Shown: one piece after another, positions 25,512 to 34,847 of the stretch
Layout: each line of letters starts with the position of its first letter
How positions within the stretch are numbered: position 1 is the stretch's first letter
NCBI GenBank assembly: GCA_028279405.1
Contig: JANQNU010000088.1
Location: 1 to 64,000 of the forward strand
DNA: 64,000 bases
Direction: 5' to 3'
Source of the DNA: Phycisphaerae bacterium
Lineage (GTDB): Bacteria; Planctomycetota; Phycisphaerae; UBA1845; Fen-1342
The notes under the pieces: model-generated
Database searches by the model: none
Seen by the model: only the letters and a program-made list of their open reading frames with translations
Told to the model about the DNA's origin: nothing
Program-made: the position numbers and the translations under genes

Positions 25512-25959
25512 CTCTGAAATCAAAAATTAAGGCCGCGCACAAGCCGCCAAAGATCTCGAAGAACACTCGTAACCCGTTTATCGGCGGACGGATAGGATTC
25601 CGATATTCGGATTCCGGAACTCGCCTCGCACCAGACGCTCGCCGCTTCTTCATCCGAAATTCACCCCGCGACCGAAGACGTCCGTCGCTCCGTCCTATAA
25701 CAAGCGATCGCGACTCGTGGACAGGTCCAACTGTCAGCGCTCCGGGCGCGCCTCGACGCGCTCACAAAGCCACGTCCCAAGCCACTTCCCTTATATTGTT
25801 GTTGTTGGTATCGCTTCGAATTGGTCGTTGCGATCGGTGTCGCCTAGTGGTATCGTGGTGCGCCGTATACAATATCTTGGGGCGCTATCGGGCTGGCCCA
25901 ACCGGCCGGGTCGGCAGGCCTGCGCTGGAATCTGTTTACTCGTCATTCGCGAGGTTCCC
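25512..25959. other. Non-coding region upstream of smc
   Basis: About 450 bases between the divergent PEP-CTERM promoter and the smc start. The smc frame is open through much of it, but the sequence has no SMC features and the codon use is unlike the gene. A loose promoter (TTGCGA, 17 bases, TATCGT, near 25825-25855) faces smc. No tRNA could be folded. Confidence 0.35.
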
Positions 25960-28900
25960 TTGTTCTTAAAGCAGATCGTACTCCAAGGGTTCAAGAGCTT
26001 TGCCGATCGCACGGAGTTCACCTTTCACGACGGGGTAACGGGCATTGTCGGCCCGAACGGGTGCGGAAAGTCCAACGTCCTCGATGCAGTCCGTTGGGTC
26101 CTCGGCGAGCAGTCGGCCAAGAGCCTGCGCGGGTCCAAAATGCTCGATGTGGTCTTCTCGGGCTCCAGGTCGCGAAAACCGGCCAACGCCGCCGAGGTTC
26201 GGCTCACGTTCGATAACCGGGCGGGCCATCTCGCGACCGACGACGAGGAAGTGACCGTCGGACGCACCCTCTACCGCAGTGGCGACAGCGAGTACCAACT
26301 GAACGGGAAGAGCTGCCGCCTGAAGGACGTCCGCAACCTGTTCCTCGACACCGGGGTCGGCGTCGATGCGTACAGCATCATCGAGCAGGGTCGGGTGGAT
26401 CGGCTGCTGCAGTCCAGCCCGATCGAACGTCGTGAGATCTTCGAGGAGGCCGCGGGAATCAGCCGCTACAAGGTCCGCCGACTCGAGGCCCAGCGGAAGC
26501 TCGAGCGGACGCAACAGAATCTGTTGCGGCTCGGCGACATCGTTGAGGAGCTGGAGCGCCGGCTGCGCAGCGTCAAGCTGGCGGCCGCCAAGGCACGCAA
26601 GTTCCAAGAGTATGACGCGGAGCTGCGCGAGAAACGGGCCGTCTTTTCACTCGCCGAGTACCACACGCTCGAACAATCCCGACAGGACCTCGCACAGCAA
26701 CTCGGCGCGCACCGCGAACGACTGCTGCAGTTGCGGGCGGACCTGAGCGCGAGGGACGCGGAGGCGGCCGAACGCGATCATGCGCTTCAGGAACAGGACG
26801 AGCGAATTCGGCAGGCCGACGAGCGTCTGATGGCGTTACGGACCGAGCGCAGCGCGCTCGCTGAGCGAGTGACCCAAGGCGAACAGCGCGTCGCGGAACT
26901 GCGTGAAATCAGCGTTCGGCGACGGGAGCAGGCGGGTCAGGTCGTCGCACGAATCGCTGACCTGCAACGACAGGTCGGCGAGGACGAGCAAGCGCTGACG
27001 GCACTGTCCACGGAATTGGATCGACATCGCGGTCGGATCGACTCGTTACAGGAAGCGCGCGATGAGGTTGACGAGGCCTGCCGGGTTGCTCGCGACGCGC
27101 TCGAGCAGGAAAAGTCGGCGATCTTCGAGGCTGCGCGGCAATCGTCGCTCCTGCAGAACCAGATCACTCATCTCGAGCAGCAGCAGCAGCGGTTCACGGC
27201 ACAACAGCAGCGGCTGCACGCCCGCCGGGACGAGCTGACGCGCGAGCTCGAAACGCTGGCGGAGGACCGTGGCCGTCTCGAATCGCGCCAGGACGAGCTT
27301 TCGCGTGCATCGGCGACAATCGCCGCGGACGAACGGCAGGCCGTCGATACGATCGCCGGCGTCGAAACGGCATTGACCGAGGCACGTGATCGGGTGGACG
27401 CGTTACGTGAGCGGCGTGCCGAGCAACTCTCCCGGCTTCAGGTGCTCGACGACATGGATCGTCGACGCGAAGGCGTCGGGGCCGCGGCGCGCGAGGTGCT
27501 CGCATGGCGCGACGGCCCGGAGCCGGACGAAAACGTACTGGGCCTGGTGGCCGACTTGCTTCGGGTCCGGGACGACCGCTTGCACCTGCTGGGGGCGTTG
27601 TTGACCGAGATCGAGCGATCGGTGGTGGTGCGGGACGCATATGCGTTCTTCAGCACATGTGATGAGCGCTCGCCGCTGTCGGGCGCCGTGGACCTGATCG
27701 CGCTCGACCGGCTGCCGGTCAGCGAACCGCGCGACTACCGGGACGCACCGGGTTACCTCGGATGCGCCACCGACTGGGTGGAGGCCTCGGAATCGCTGGC
27801 CCCGTTGGCCCGCGCCCTGTTCGGACGCGTGATTCTGGTCGACGCGCTGGAGCGTGCGATGGCGCTGGCAGCGGACGCACCTGAAGGATACGTGTTCCTG
27901 ACCCCGGAGGGTGCTCGCATCGGGGCCGGGGGTCGGCTGAGCGTCGGCCGGGACGACGGCACCGGCTTGATGTCCCGCAAGGCGGAGATTCTGGAACTTC
28001 GCGAGGCGGTCGACGAACTCGAAAGCAACTTGGGGCGCGTCGTACGCGAGCGTGAGGGTCTCGAACAGGAATCCTCCGAACTCCAGGTGCGTCGAGATGA
28101 GCTGCTGTCTGCCTTGGCGCGTGTCCAGCGCGAGCATGCCGATGCCACCAATGGGCTCCAGCGCGTCGAGGATCAGCGACTCCGGAGCCAGCGTGAGGCA
28201 GAGGCGATCGCGGCGGAGCTCGCAGGCGTCGGCAAGAACCTGGCCGAGATCGGGCAGGAGGCTACGCGGCTGCGCGATGCGAGCCGGGCCGCACAGGAGG
28301 CGCAAGGTTCGCACGAGAGCCGTATCACGACCTTGCGGGAACAGGTCGACGGTCTCGAGCAGCGGGTGGCGGGAACCGCGCAGCAGTTGACCGAAGCCCT
28401 GGTCGAGATCGGCCGGATCACGGAGCAGCGCAGTGCTCGCGAGCGGGCACTCGACGAGCGCCGGCAGGCAGAGGCGGCAGCCGAAAAGCAGCGTATGGCC
28501 GCCGAGAACGAGGCCGCGCAGGCCGCAGACCGCATCGCGGGGCTCGAGCAGGAGATTGCGGCTACGCGTGCGCAGGAGCAGCAGCGGGCCAACGCCTGCG
28601 ATGAGCACGAGCGCGACGTGGCGACGTTGCGTGCCGATCGGCTGGCGTTGCGACAACAGATCGAGTCGTGCGGGGTCCAATCGCGCGAGCTGCATCGTCA
28701 GATTGAGGAATGTGAGCAACAGGCCCATGAATGTGACGCCTCGCAACGGGAAGTGCTCGTGCGCCGTGAAAATCTGGTCGCGCGGGTGCAGGATGAACTC
28801 GGGCTGGATCTGGCCGGCCGTTACGGGCAGTACGAACACACGGAGCAGGACTGGGAGGCGATTCGCGAAGAGATCGAGACGTTGCGTGGAAAGATCCAGC

Positions 28901-29523
28901 GCTTGGGTAATGTGAACCTCGATTCTCTGACGGAGCTGGAAGAACTGACGCCGCGCTACGAGTCATTGATCGCGCAGCGCGACGATCTGACCGCATCGAT
29001 CGCGCGCCTCGAAGCGCTGATCGAAGAGCTCGATACGGAGTCACACAAGCGATTCGAGTCCGCGTTCGTATTGATTCGCGAAAATTTTCAGGAGCTATTC
29101 CGTAAACTTTTCGGCGGTGGGAAAGCCGATATCGTCTTAGAGGATCCGGAGCGACCGCTCGAGTGCGGAATCGAGATCATCGCTCGGCCCCCTGGAAAAG
29201 AGCCTCAATCGATCTCTTTGCTATCGGGTGGTGAGAAGACGATGACGTGTGTTGCGTTGCTGATGGCAGTGTTCAAGAGCAAGCCATCGCCGTTCACGAT
29301 TCTCGATGAAGTCGACGCGGCCCTTGATGAAGCGAACGTCGAACGCTTTAATCTGCTCCTGCAGGAGTTCCTGCCGGTATCGCAGTTCGTGGTGATCACG
29401 CACAACAAGAAGACGATGACGCACGCGGATGTCCTGTACGGAATCACGATGGAAGAGCCGGGGGTCAGCAAACGCGTCAGTGTGCGCTTTGACGATCGCG
29501 TCCATACGCCTCACGTGGCGTAG
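25960..29523 (+). CDS. smc: Chromosome segregation ATPase SMC
   Basis: 1187 residues, full length for the family. The N-terminal head has FLKQIVLQGFKSFADRT, Walker A GPNGCGKSN (31-39) and VRWVLGEQSAKSLRG. Two long coiled coils flank the hinge at about 520-660. The C-terminal head has the ABC signature LLSGGEKTMTCVALLMAVF (near 1087) and Walker B FTILDEVDAALDEANVERF. SMC dimers organise and segregate the chromosome with ScpA/ScpB, which are not in this window. The start is a TTG with GAGG six bases ahead, placing FLKQIV at the N-terminus as in other SMCs. The next gene encodes a histone-H1-like basic peptide. Confidence 0.96.
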   Translation: MFLKQIVLQGFKSFADRTEFTFHDGVTGIVGPNGCGKSNVLDAVRWVLGEQSAKSLRGSKMLDVVFSGSRSRKPANAAEVRLTFDNRAGHLATDDEEVTVGRTLYRSGDSEYQLNGKSCRLKDVRNLFLDTGVGVDAYSIIEQGRVDRLLQSSPIERREIFEEAAGISRYKVRRLEAQRKLERTQQNLLRLGDIVEELERRLRSVKLAAAKARKFQEYDAELREKRAVFSLAEYHTLEQSRQDLAQQLGAHRERLLQLRADLSARDAEAAERDHALQEQDERIRQADERLMALRTERSALAERVTQGEQRVAELREISVRRREQAGQVVARIADLQRQVGEDEQALTALSTELDRHRGRIDSLQEARDEVDEACRVARDALEQEKSAIFEAARQSSLLQNQITHLEQQQQRFTAQQQRLHARRDELTRELETLAEDRGRLESRQDELSRASATIAADERQAVDTIAGVETALTEARDRVDALRERRAEQLSRLQVLDDMDRRREGVGAAAREVLAWRDGPEPDENVLGLVADLLRVRDDRLHLLGALLTEIERSVVVRDAYAFFSTCDERSPLSGAVDLIALDRLPVSEPRDYRDAPGYLGCATDWVEASESLAPLARALFGRVILVDALERAMALAADAPEGYVFLTPEGARIGAGGRLSVGRDDGTGLMSRKAEILELREAVDELESNLGRVVREREGLEQESSELQVRRDELLSALARVQREHADATNGLQRVEDQRLRSQREAEAIAAELAGVGKNLAEIGQEATRLRDASRAAQEAQGSHESRITTLREQVDGLEQRVAGTAQQLTEALVEIGRITEQRSARERALDERRQAEAAAEKQRMAAENEAAQAADRIAGLEQEIAATRAQEQQRANACDEHERDVATLRADRLALRQQIESCGVQSRELHRQIEECEQQAHECDASQREVLVRRENLVARVQDELGLDLAGRYGQYEHTEQDWEAIREEIETLRGKIQRLGNVNLDSLTELEELTPRYESLIAQRDDLTASIARLEALIEELDTESHKRFESAFVLIRENFQELFRKLFGGGKADIVLEDPERPLECGIEIIARPPGKEPQSISLLSGGEKTMTCVALLMAVFKSKPSPFTILDEVDAALDEANVERFNLLLQEFLPVSQFVVITHNKKTMTHADVLYGITMEEPGVSKRVSVRFDDRVHTPHVA

Positions 29524-29557
29524 GTTGTTTCCGTTACCCTGATCAGGGAGGTTTCTG

Positions 29558-29785
29558 ATGGCCAAGAAGAAGGCTACGAAGAAGAAGAAGGCCACTAAGA
29601 AGAAGGCCACAAAGAAGAAGGCTACAAAGAAGAAGGCCACAAAGAAGAAGAAGACCACTAAGAAGAAGGCTACAAAGAAGAAGGCCACTAAGAAGAAGAA
29701 GGCCACCAAGAAGAAGAAGGCTACCAAGAAGAAGAAGGCAACCAAGCGCAAGAAGGCTACCAAGCGGAAGACCAAGCGGCCGTAA
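29558..29785 (+). CDS. Histone H1-like Lys/Ala/Thr repeat protein
   Basis: 75 residues, of which nearly all are Lys, Ala and Thr in a repeating ATKKK pattern (about a dozen units), ending in an Arg-containing tail. Such peptides resemble the C-terminal tails of eukaryotic histone H1, chlamydial Hc proteins and AlgP-like bacterial proteins, which bind and compact DNA without sequence preference. The ATG follows GGGAGG at seven bases. It starts 34 bases after smc on the same strand, so both may be co-expressed. The repeat DNA is prone to length change by slippage. Confidence 0.85.
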   Translation: MAKKKATKKKKATKKKATKKKATKKKATKKKKTTKKKATKKKATKKKKATKKKKATKKKKATKRKKATKRKTKRP

Positions 29786-30116
29786 ACGCTTCGTTTCCTC
29801 GTGACAGATGACGCCAAGGGACACCATGACGATTCGGCAGACCATTAACGGCATTCGATTGGCGGGCACGGCTGACCAGCGGTCGGCAGCCTGCGGATCT
29901 GTATGCGCCACAGGAGACCTTCGGTCTCGGAACAGCCGTCGGTAGGTCGATCGTCCCGTCCTCGTGGCGGATCACCTGTTACGCTCAGCCAAGACGCACC
30001 CCGGGTCTCGAAAGCGACGCGGGGTGCTTTTTTTCTGCGCCAAGGGCGCTCCCGGAACGCTCCGGTTATCGCCGCCCCGTCGCGTCGGATGCGATCCAGC
30101 GGTACCATGCCGCACC
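29786..30116. other. Intergenic region with two hairpins
   Basis: 330 bases without a supported gene. GAGACCTTCGGTCTC at 29914-29928 is a stem closed by a C(UUCG)G loop, with no T-run after it. A strong terminator follows at 29996-30034. Confidence 0.4.
29996..30034 (+). terminator. Rho-independent terminator after smc / H1-like gene
   Basis: GCACCCCG (29996-30003) pairs with CGGGGTGC (30020-30027), followed by seven T. It lies 210 bases after the H1-like gene, so either the transcript has a long tail or a short RNA ends here. Confidence 0.85.
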
Positions 30117-31208
30117 ATGGAAACCGAACAGACGACAGCGAGCATGACCGAAACGCCCACCAGCCCCTCTCCCTCGAACCCTCCTGACGCGGACGCGAAG
30201 GCAACCACGAACCCGCTCTACTGGGTTCGGGCCGCAATTGCCGGCGTCCTGATGGGGATCGCGAACCTCATCCCCGGCGTCTCCGGCGGAACGATGATCC
30301 TTGCCGTGGGGCTCTACGAAGACTTCATCGAGAGTGTCGCAGCGGTGACGGCCCTGCGCTTTACCGCCCGGCGATTGGCGTTCCTGGCGGTCGTGGGCGG
30401 ATTCGCCGCCGGCTCGATCGTCGGCCTGGCAGCGGTCATCCTGTCGCTGTTGTTCCACTACCCGATTGCGATGTTCGCCCTCTTCATCGGGTTGACGTTG
30501 GGGGGCGCGCCGCTGCTGGCGCGTGAGATTCGACCGCTGCGCGTCGACGTCGCCCTTTCGGCCGGGCTCGGACTGGCGCTGATGATCGGAATTGCTTTGC
30601 TCAAGCCGGGCGGCGGCTTCCCCCACGGCATGGCCATGGACTTCGTATCCGGCGTAGTCGGCGCGACGACAATGGTGCTCCCGGGCATCTCCGGCTCATA
30701 CATGCTCCTGGTCCTCGACCAATACGATCGTGTCGTCGGAGCGGTCAGCGAGATGAAGGACGCGCTCTCGGCGCGAAACATGGAACTGCTGACGGCGGCG
30801 CTGAAGACGGTGGTACCGGTCGGAATCGGGGCAGTCCTGGGTGTGATTGCGTTGTCGCACCTGCTCAAGTTCCTGCTCGCACGCTACCACCGGGTAACCG
30901 TGGGCGTGCTGCTGGGAATTCTGCTCGGTTCGGTCGTCGGACTCTGGCCATTCTCGCAGGCGCCCGGCAAAAAGGCGCTCGAAAAGCAAGAGTCGGCCGC
31001 GTTGCACCAATATGCTGACGACTGGGGAATCGAAGGGGCCGATACGATCCAGGACCACGACGCGCTGGTTCAGCATATCCTGACGAATTGGACATCCCGA
31101 ACCACTTCGCCGTTCACGCCGACACGGATTGGATTGGCCGCGGCGATGGTTGTCGTCGGCTTCATGACGACGCTGGGCCTGTCGCGGTTACAACGGCCGA
31201 CGTCCTGA
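30117..31208 (+). CDS. DUF368 membrane transporter (polyprenyl-phosphate translocase type)
   Basis: 363 residues from the ATG at 30117; an ATG at 30144 is the alternative, and neither has a strong ribosome site. After a hydrophilic, Pro/Thr-rich N-terminus come about nine hydrophobic segments with the two family hallmarks: GIANLIPGVSGGTMILAVGLYEDFI and the inverted-repeat counterpart VGATTMVLPGISGSYMLLVLDQYD. DUF368 proteins have been implicated in returning undecaprenyl phosphate to the cytoplasmic face for cell-wall and glycan synthesis. A hydrophilic loop of about 60 residues sits before the last helix. It stands alone, convergent with the following kinase gene. Confidence 0.88.
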   Translation: METEQTTASMTETPTSPSPSNPPDADAKATTNPLYWVRAAIAGVLMGIANLIPGVSGGTMILAVGLYEDFIESVAAVTALRFTARRLAFLAVVGGFAAGSIVGLAAVILSLLFHYPIAMFALFIGLTLGGAPLLAREIRPLRVDVALSAGLGLALMIGIALLKPGGGFPHGMAMDFVSGVVGATTMVLPGISGSYMLLVLDQYDRVVGAVSEMKDALSARNMELLTAALKTVVPVGIGAVLGVIALSHLLKFLLARYHRVTVGVLLGILLGSVVGLWPFSQAPGKKALEKQESAALHQYADDWGIEGADTIQDHDALVQHILTNWTSRTTSPFTPTRIGLAAAMVVVGFMTTLGLSRLQRPTS

Positions 31209-31221
31209 GACGGTCGGGTCG

Positions 31222-34041
31222 TCATTCCAGGAGCGCGCGGCACGCAACGACATAGGGATGCTCGTCCCCGAGGATCGTCGCCAATTGCGGGCAAGCTTCT
31301 TCAAGCAACGACAGCGCCTCATCCGAGCGCCCGATCAAGATCAGACAGCGTCCGACTGCGACCTGGGAACTGGCATACTCCCATGTGTCTTGGCCGAACG
31401 TATCGCCGATCAGTTTCGCCGTCTGTTGGTATGCGTCGAGAGCCGCGTCGAAGGCCTCGGCCTGTTCATACGCTTCGGCCAGCGCTTCGCCGACCAGAAT
31501 CTGCAGGCGCGGATTTTGCGCGACGGCCTCTCGAATCTGCTGCGCGTCCTCGGCGTCGCTTGGCGGCGCTGCGTTCCAAGACTTCGACAGGAGGTTGAGC
31601 GCTGCATCGGTCTCGCCGCGGCGTGCGAGGATGCGTGCGAGCCCGATGCGGGCCTTGATCGCTTGCGGGTGCGCGACACCGAGCGTCTCGGAAAATGCTT
31701 GAAGGGCATACTGCGCGTGCTGCTCGGCCTCGGTCAAACGGCCAGCCTCGCGATACGCAGTCGCGATCACCAGCGCGGTGTAAAGTCCGTCTGGATGCCG
31801 GTCCCCGAAAGCGGTGATCTGATCCGCGTACACGGCCTCCAACCGCTCGATCGCCTGGTCATACTGCCCGCGGTAGATTAGCAGGTTGCCGAGGTTGAAG
31901 CGCGCACTGAGCGTGAGGCTGTGGAGCGGGCCCAGAATCTCGGCACCGATTGTCGCATTCTCGCGGTATAGCTCTTCCGCAGTGTCGAGCCGACCGCGTG
32001 CCAGCTCGATGCGGGCCAGTCGGCTTCGTTCGCCCAGGATCCGTGGATTGCGTAGACCGTTTCGTTTTGCCATGATCTCGATCGCTCGTATCGAGTGCGG
32101 CTCGGCGTCGTCAAATCGAGCGAGTGTGCTGTAGAGCCGCGCCAAGTTGCTATGGAGACTGCCGATGAGGGAATGCTGCGGGTCAAGAGTGCGTACGCCG
32201 CGCTTCAGCGAATCCAGAAACAGCGACTCAGCCTCCGCGAAACGGCCCAGATCCGTGTAGTAGACCGCCAACCGATTGGCGATCTGGAGCGTTCTGTGAT
32301 GATCGGGACCGTCGGTTTGTATTCGCTGGGCATACGTCTCTTCGGCGAGTTGTGCCGCTTGCTCGTGTTGGCCGCGGCGCCAGAGCAAGCGCGTCAGCTC
32401 CGAGCGCGCGGAGAGGATCTTCCCCACTGGCCGGACGTCATCCTCTTCGTAGAGGGAAATCGCGTCGCGGAGATTGCGTTCGCCGGCGTCGAGTCGATCG
32501 AGATTGACGTAAGCACGGCCCACGATTCGCATAAGGGCCGCTTTTACCCGCGACGACGCATCGAACCGACCATCCCGGATCTGCCCTTCAGCATCTTCGA
32601 GAATCCCGCGTAATGCCGCCGCTCGCTCCGGATGGGTCGTCGGGTCCGCATTCGAGAGGACTTTCATCAAGAACCGGCTGACTTCGGAAGCGACTTTCGC
32701 CGCCAGCGCGGATCGCTCCTGTGCAGCCTGCGACTCCACCAGACGCGCCCCGGCGACCTCTTCCGCGTCCACCGCGCGCGCCAGCGCCTGCTCGGCCTCG
32801 ATTCGCCGCTCGTTGGCTGACACCATGCCCCACGTCGCCAGCGTCGCGCCCACGATCAGCGCCAGCCCGGTCACCGCAACCATTAGCGAAAAACCGCGAT
32901 TGCGCGCTACGAACTTGCGAACCTGATAGGACACGCTCGGCCGACGCGCCAAAATGGGCTCGTTTCGCAGCACGCGGCGCAGGTCGTCCGCAAACGCGCT
33001 CACCGAGGGGTAGCGCGCCGCACGATCTTTCTCCAATGCCTTCGCAACGACGATCTCGAGATCCCCGCGCAACCGCATATCGCGCGTCGACATCGGACGC
33101 GGCACCGTCTCCGAGATAATCCGCGCCGCGCGCGCCAGTCCGACACGCTCCAGGTCATACGGCAGATGCCCGGTCAGCAGCTCGTAGGCAAGTACACCCA
33201 GGGCATACAGATCGGATCGGGTGTCGAGGTCATCAATGTCCCCGGAGACCTGTTCCGGGCTCATGTAGGCCAACGTCCCGATGAGTTGCCCCGCACGAGT
33301 CGCGTGCGTATGGGTTTCGCGCGCACCGACCAGCGCCCGTGCAACCCCGAAGTCCAGGACGCGAACGGACCCCTCCCCGTCCACAAGAATGTTCGAAGGC
33401 TTCAGGTCGCGGTGCAGCACGCCCTTCTGGTGGGCATACGCGACCGCGTCACAGGCCTGGAGGATCCGGTCCAGTCGTTCGTTTCGTTCCAGTGACGCGC
33501 GCGCATGCGTCAGCGGCGCGCCCTCCACAAGCTCCATCGCGAAATAGGGCCGCGGCTCGTCGACGTCTTCGATTGCACCGGCATCATAAATCTGCGCGAT
33601 GTTCGGGTGCCGCAACCGCGCCAGTGTCTGCGCTTCGAAGTGAAATCGCCGCAGCGCGCCGCGGGTCAGCAAGCTGGGCCTCAGGATCTTCAGCGCGACG
33701 ACGCGCTCCGGCTGTCGTTGGCGAGCACGATAGACGATGCTCATCCCACCTGTACCAAGCACGCCGAGCACATCATACGGACCGATGGTCTGCGGGACGG
33801 ACTGCTCCGCTTCGAGGACGTCGTGCGTGATTCCTTCCAAAAGCGATGACCCGGGATCCACCCGCATCACCGGCTGATCCAACAGCCCGGCGTCCTCCTG
33901 CGAAAGCATCCGTTCGAGTCGGGCCCGCAACTCGGGATCGCTCCCGGCAGTGGCATCGACGAACGCGGGCTGCTTGTCGGCGGGAAGTCGGCGGGCCTCC
34001 AGAAACAGCTCGCTCAGGCGCTCGTGTTGACTCGGGGTCAT
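31222..34041 (-). CDS. Transmembrane Ser/Thr protein kinase with TPR tail
   Basis: 939 residues. An N-terminal helical segment of about 85 residues (LSELFLEARRLPADKQPAFVDATAGSDPELRARLERML) is typical of planctomycete kinases paired with ECF factors. The kinase domain has GTGGMSIVYRA, Lys118 (VALKIL), HRDLKPSN at 210-217 and DFGVARAL. One membrane helix is near residue 400 (FSLMVAVTGLALIVGATLATW). About 500 residues of tetratricopeptide-like repeats follow. Catalytic residues look intact. The start overlaps the stop of the ECF sigma gene (ATGA), with GGGGGAGG just ahead. Unlike the kinase at 12354 it has no zinc motif. Confidence 0.92.
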   Translation of the reverse strand: MTPSQHERLSELFLEARRLPADKQPAFVDATAGSDPELRARLERMLSQEDAGLLDQPVMRVDPGSSLLEGITHDVLEAEQSVPQTIGPYDVLGVLGTGGMSIVYRARQRQPERVVALKILRPSLLTRGALRRFHFEAQTLARLRHPNIAQIYDAGAIEDVDEPRPYFAMELVEGAPLTHARASLERNERLDRILQACDAVAYAHQKGVLHRDLKPSNILVDGEGSVRVLDFGVARALVGARETHTHATRAGQLIGTLAYMSPEQVSGDIDDLDTRSDLYALGVLAYELLTGHLPYDLERVGLARAARIISETVPRPMSTRDMRLRGDLEIVVAKALEKDRAARYPSVSAFADDLRRVLRNEPILARRPSVSYQVRKFVARNRGFSLMVAVTGLALIVGATLATWGMVSANERRIEAEQALARAVDAEEVAGARLVESQAAQERSALAAKVASEVSRFLMKVLSNADPTTHPERAAALRGILEDAEGQIRDGRFDASSRVKAALMRIVGRAYVNLDRLDAGERNLRDAISLYEEDDVRPVGKILSARSELTRLLWRRGQHEQAAQLAEETYAQRIQTDGPDHHRTLQIANRLAVYYTDLGRFAEAESLFLDSLKRGVRTLDPQHSLIGSLHSNLARLYSTLARFDDAEPHSIRAIEIMAKRNGLRNPRILGERSRLARIELARGRLDTAEELYRENATIGAEILGPLHSLTLSARFNLGNLLIYRGQYDQAIERLEAVYADQITAFGDRHPDGLYTALVIATAYREAGRLTEAEQHAQYALQAFSETLGVAHPQAIKARIGLARILARRGETDAALNLLSKSWNAAPPSDAEDAQQIREAVAQNPRLQILVGEALAEAYEQAEAFDAALDAYQQTAKLIGDTFGQDTWEYASSQVAVGRCLILIGRSDEALSLLEEACPQLATILGDEHPYVVACRALLE

Positions 34042-34604
34042 GCCTCCCCCCGTTCCGTCAGCTCGGCGGCGAGCCACGCTTTTGCGATCGCCCAATCGTC
34101 AGCGACCGTCGAGCGATGGACGCCGAGCACCTCCGCGACTTCCGGCTCCGTGAGACCTGCGAAGTACCGCAACTGAACGACCCGCGCCTGCCGTTCGCTG
34201 AGCCGCTCGAGCTTCTCCAGCGCGTCATCCAACGCGAGTAGCTCGACCTCAGCCCCCACGTGCCGCGAGATCGCGTCCGAAAGCGTGATCCGTTGCCAGG
34301 CGCCGCCCCGCTTCTGGGCACGGTCGCCGCGGGCATGATCGACCAGAATTCGGCGAATAGCCTGGGCCGCGACCGCGAAGAAATGCGCCCGACCGCTCCA
34401 CGCCGCGCGAGTTTGGTCAATGAGCTTCAAATACGCTTCGTGCACCAGTGCCGTCGGTTGCAGCGTGTGATTTGCCCGCTCCCGCGCCAGAAAGGCGGCA
34501 GCGAGCCCGCGCAACTCGTCATAGACGAGCGGAAACAGCGCCTCCGCAGCCGCCGAGCGACCGGCAGCGAGCTCGTCAATCAGGTTGGTGGGGTCTTTGG
34601 GCAT
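34038..34604 (-). CDS. ECF sigma factor, planctomycete/acidobacterial type
   Basis: 188 residues from the ATG at 34602-34604. The N-terminus (DPTNLIDELAAGRSAAAEALFPLVYDELRGLA) and the middle (TLQPTALVHEAYLKLIDQ, HFFAVAAQAIRRILVDHARGDRAQKRGG) match the subfamily common in planctomycetes and acidobacteria. Region 4 is LERLSERQARVVQLRYFAGLTEPEVAEVLGVHRSTVADDWAIAKAWL. The stop overlaps the kinase start, so the pair forms one regulatory unit. Divergent from the large secreted protein at 34848, which could be a target. Confidence 0.9.
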   Translation of the reverse strand: MPKDPTNLIDELAAGRSAAAEALFPLVYDELRGLAAAFLARERANHTLQPTALVHEAYLKLIDQTRAAWSGRAHFFAVAAQAIRRILVDHARGDRAQKRGGAWQRITLSDAISRHVGAEVELLALDDALEKLERLSERQARVVQLRYFAGLTEPEVAEVLGVHRSTVADDWAIAKAWLAAELTERGEA

Positions 34605-34847
34605 CGGCAACCGCTCGGCGAAAGGCCATCGCCGAATTGTAGCCGATCGGACACGCAAATCGCGCGTCAGGAGCCTATTCGGACGTACAGATCGTACCCG
34701 GCAATCCACGAGCACTCGGACCTCCTATCGGACTCTCTCTCGGCGTCCGATCGCCGCTACTGGATTCGCGAATTTTTTACCCGGCGCGCCGGGACCAATT
34801 CTCGCGAATCCGATCAGAACCGATTGCCATCGCTCGAGGAGGATTCG

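Noticed and set aside
25840-25900. tRNA-like stretch (GTCGCCTAGTGGTA)
   Set aside because: Resembles a tRNA D-arm, but no acceptor stem, anticodon arm or GGTTC-type T-arm follows.
27403-28839. Long minus-strand open frame of 478 codons
   Set aside because: Lies wholly inside smc, whose frame is confirmed by Walker and ABC motifs. The opposite frame is open because of GC-rich codon bias and matches no family.
29558-29785. Lys-repeat gene considered as a non-coding microsatellite
   Set aside because: It has an ATG, a GGGAGG ribosome site at good spacing, an uninterrupted frame and a distinct Arg-containing end, and follows smc closely.
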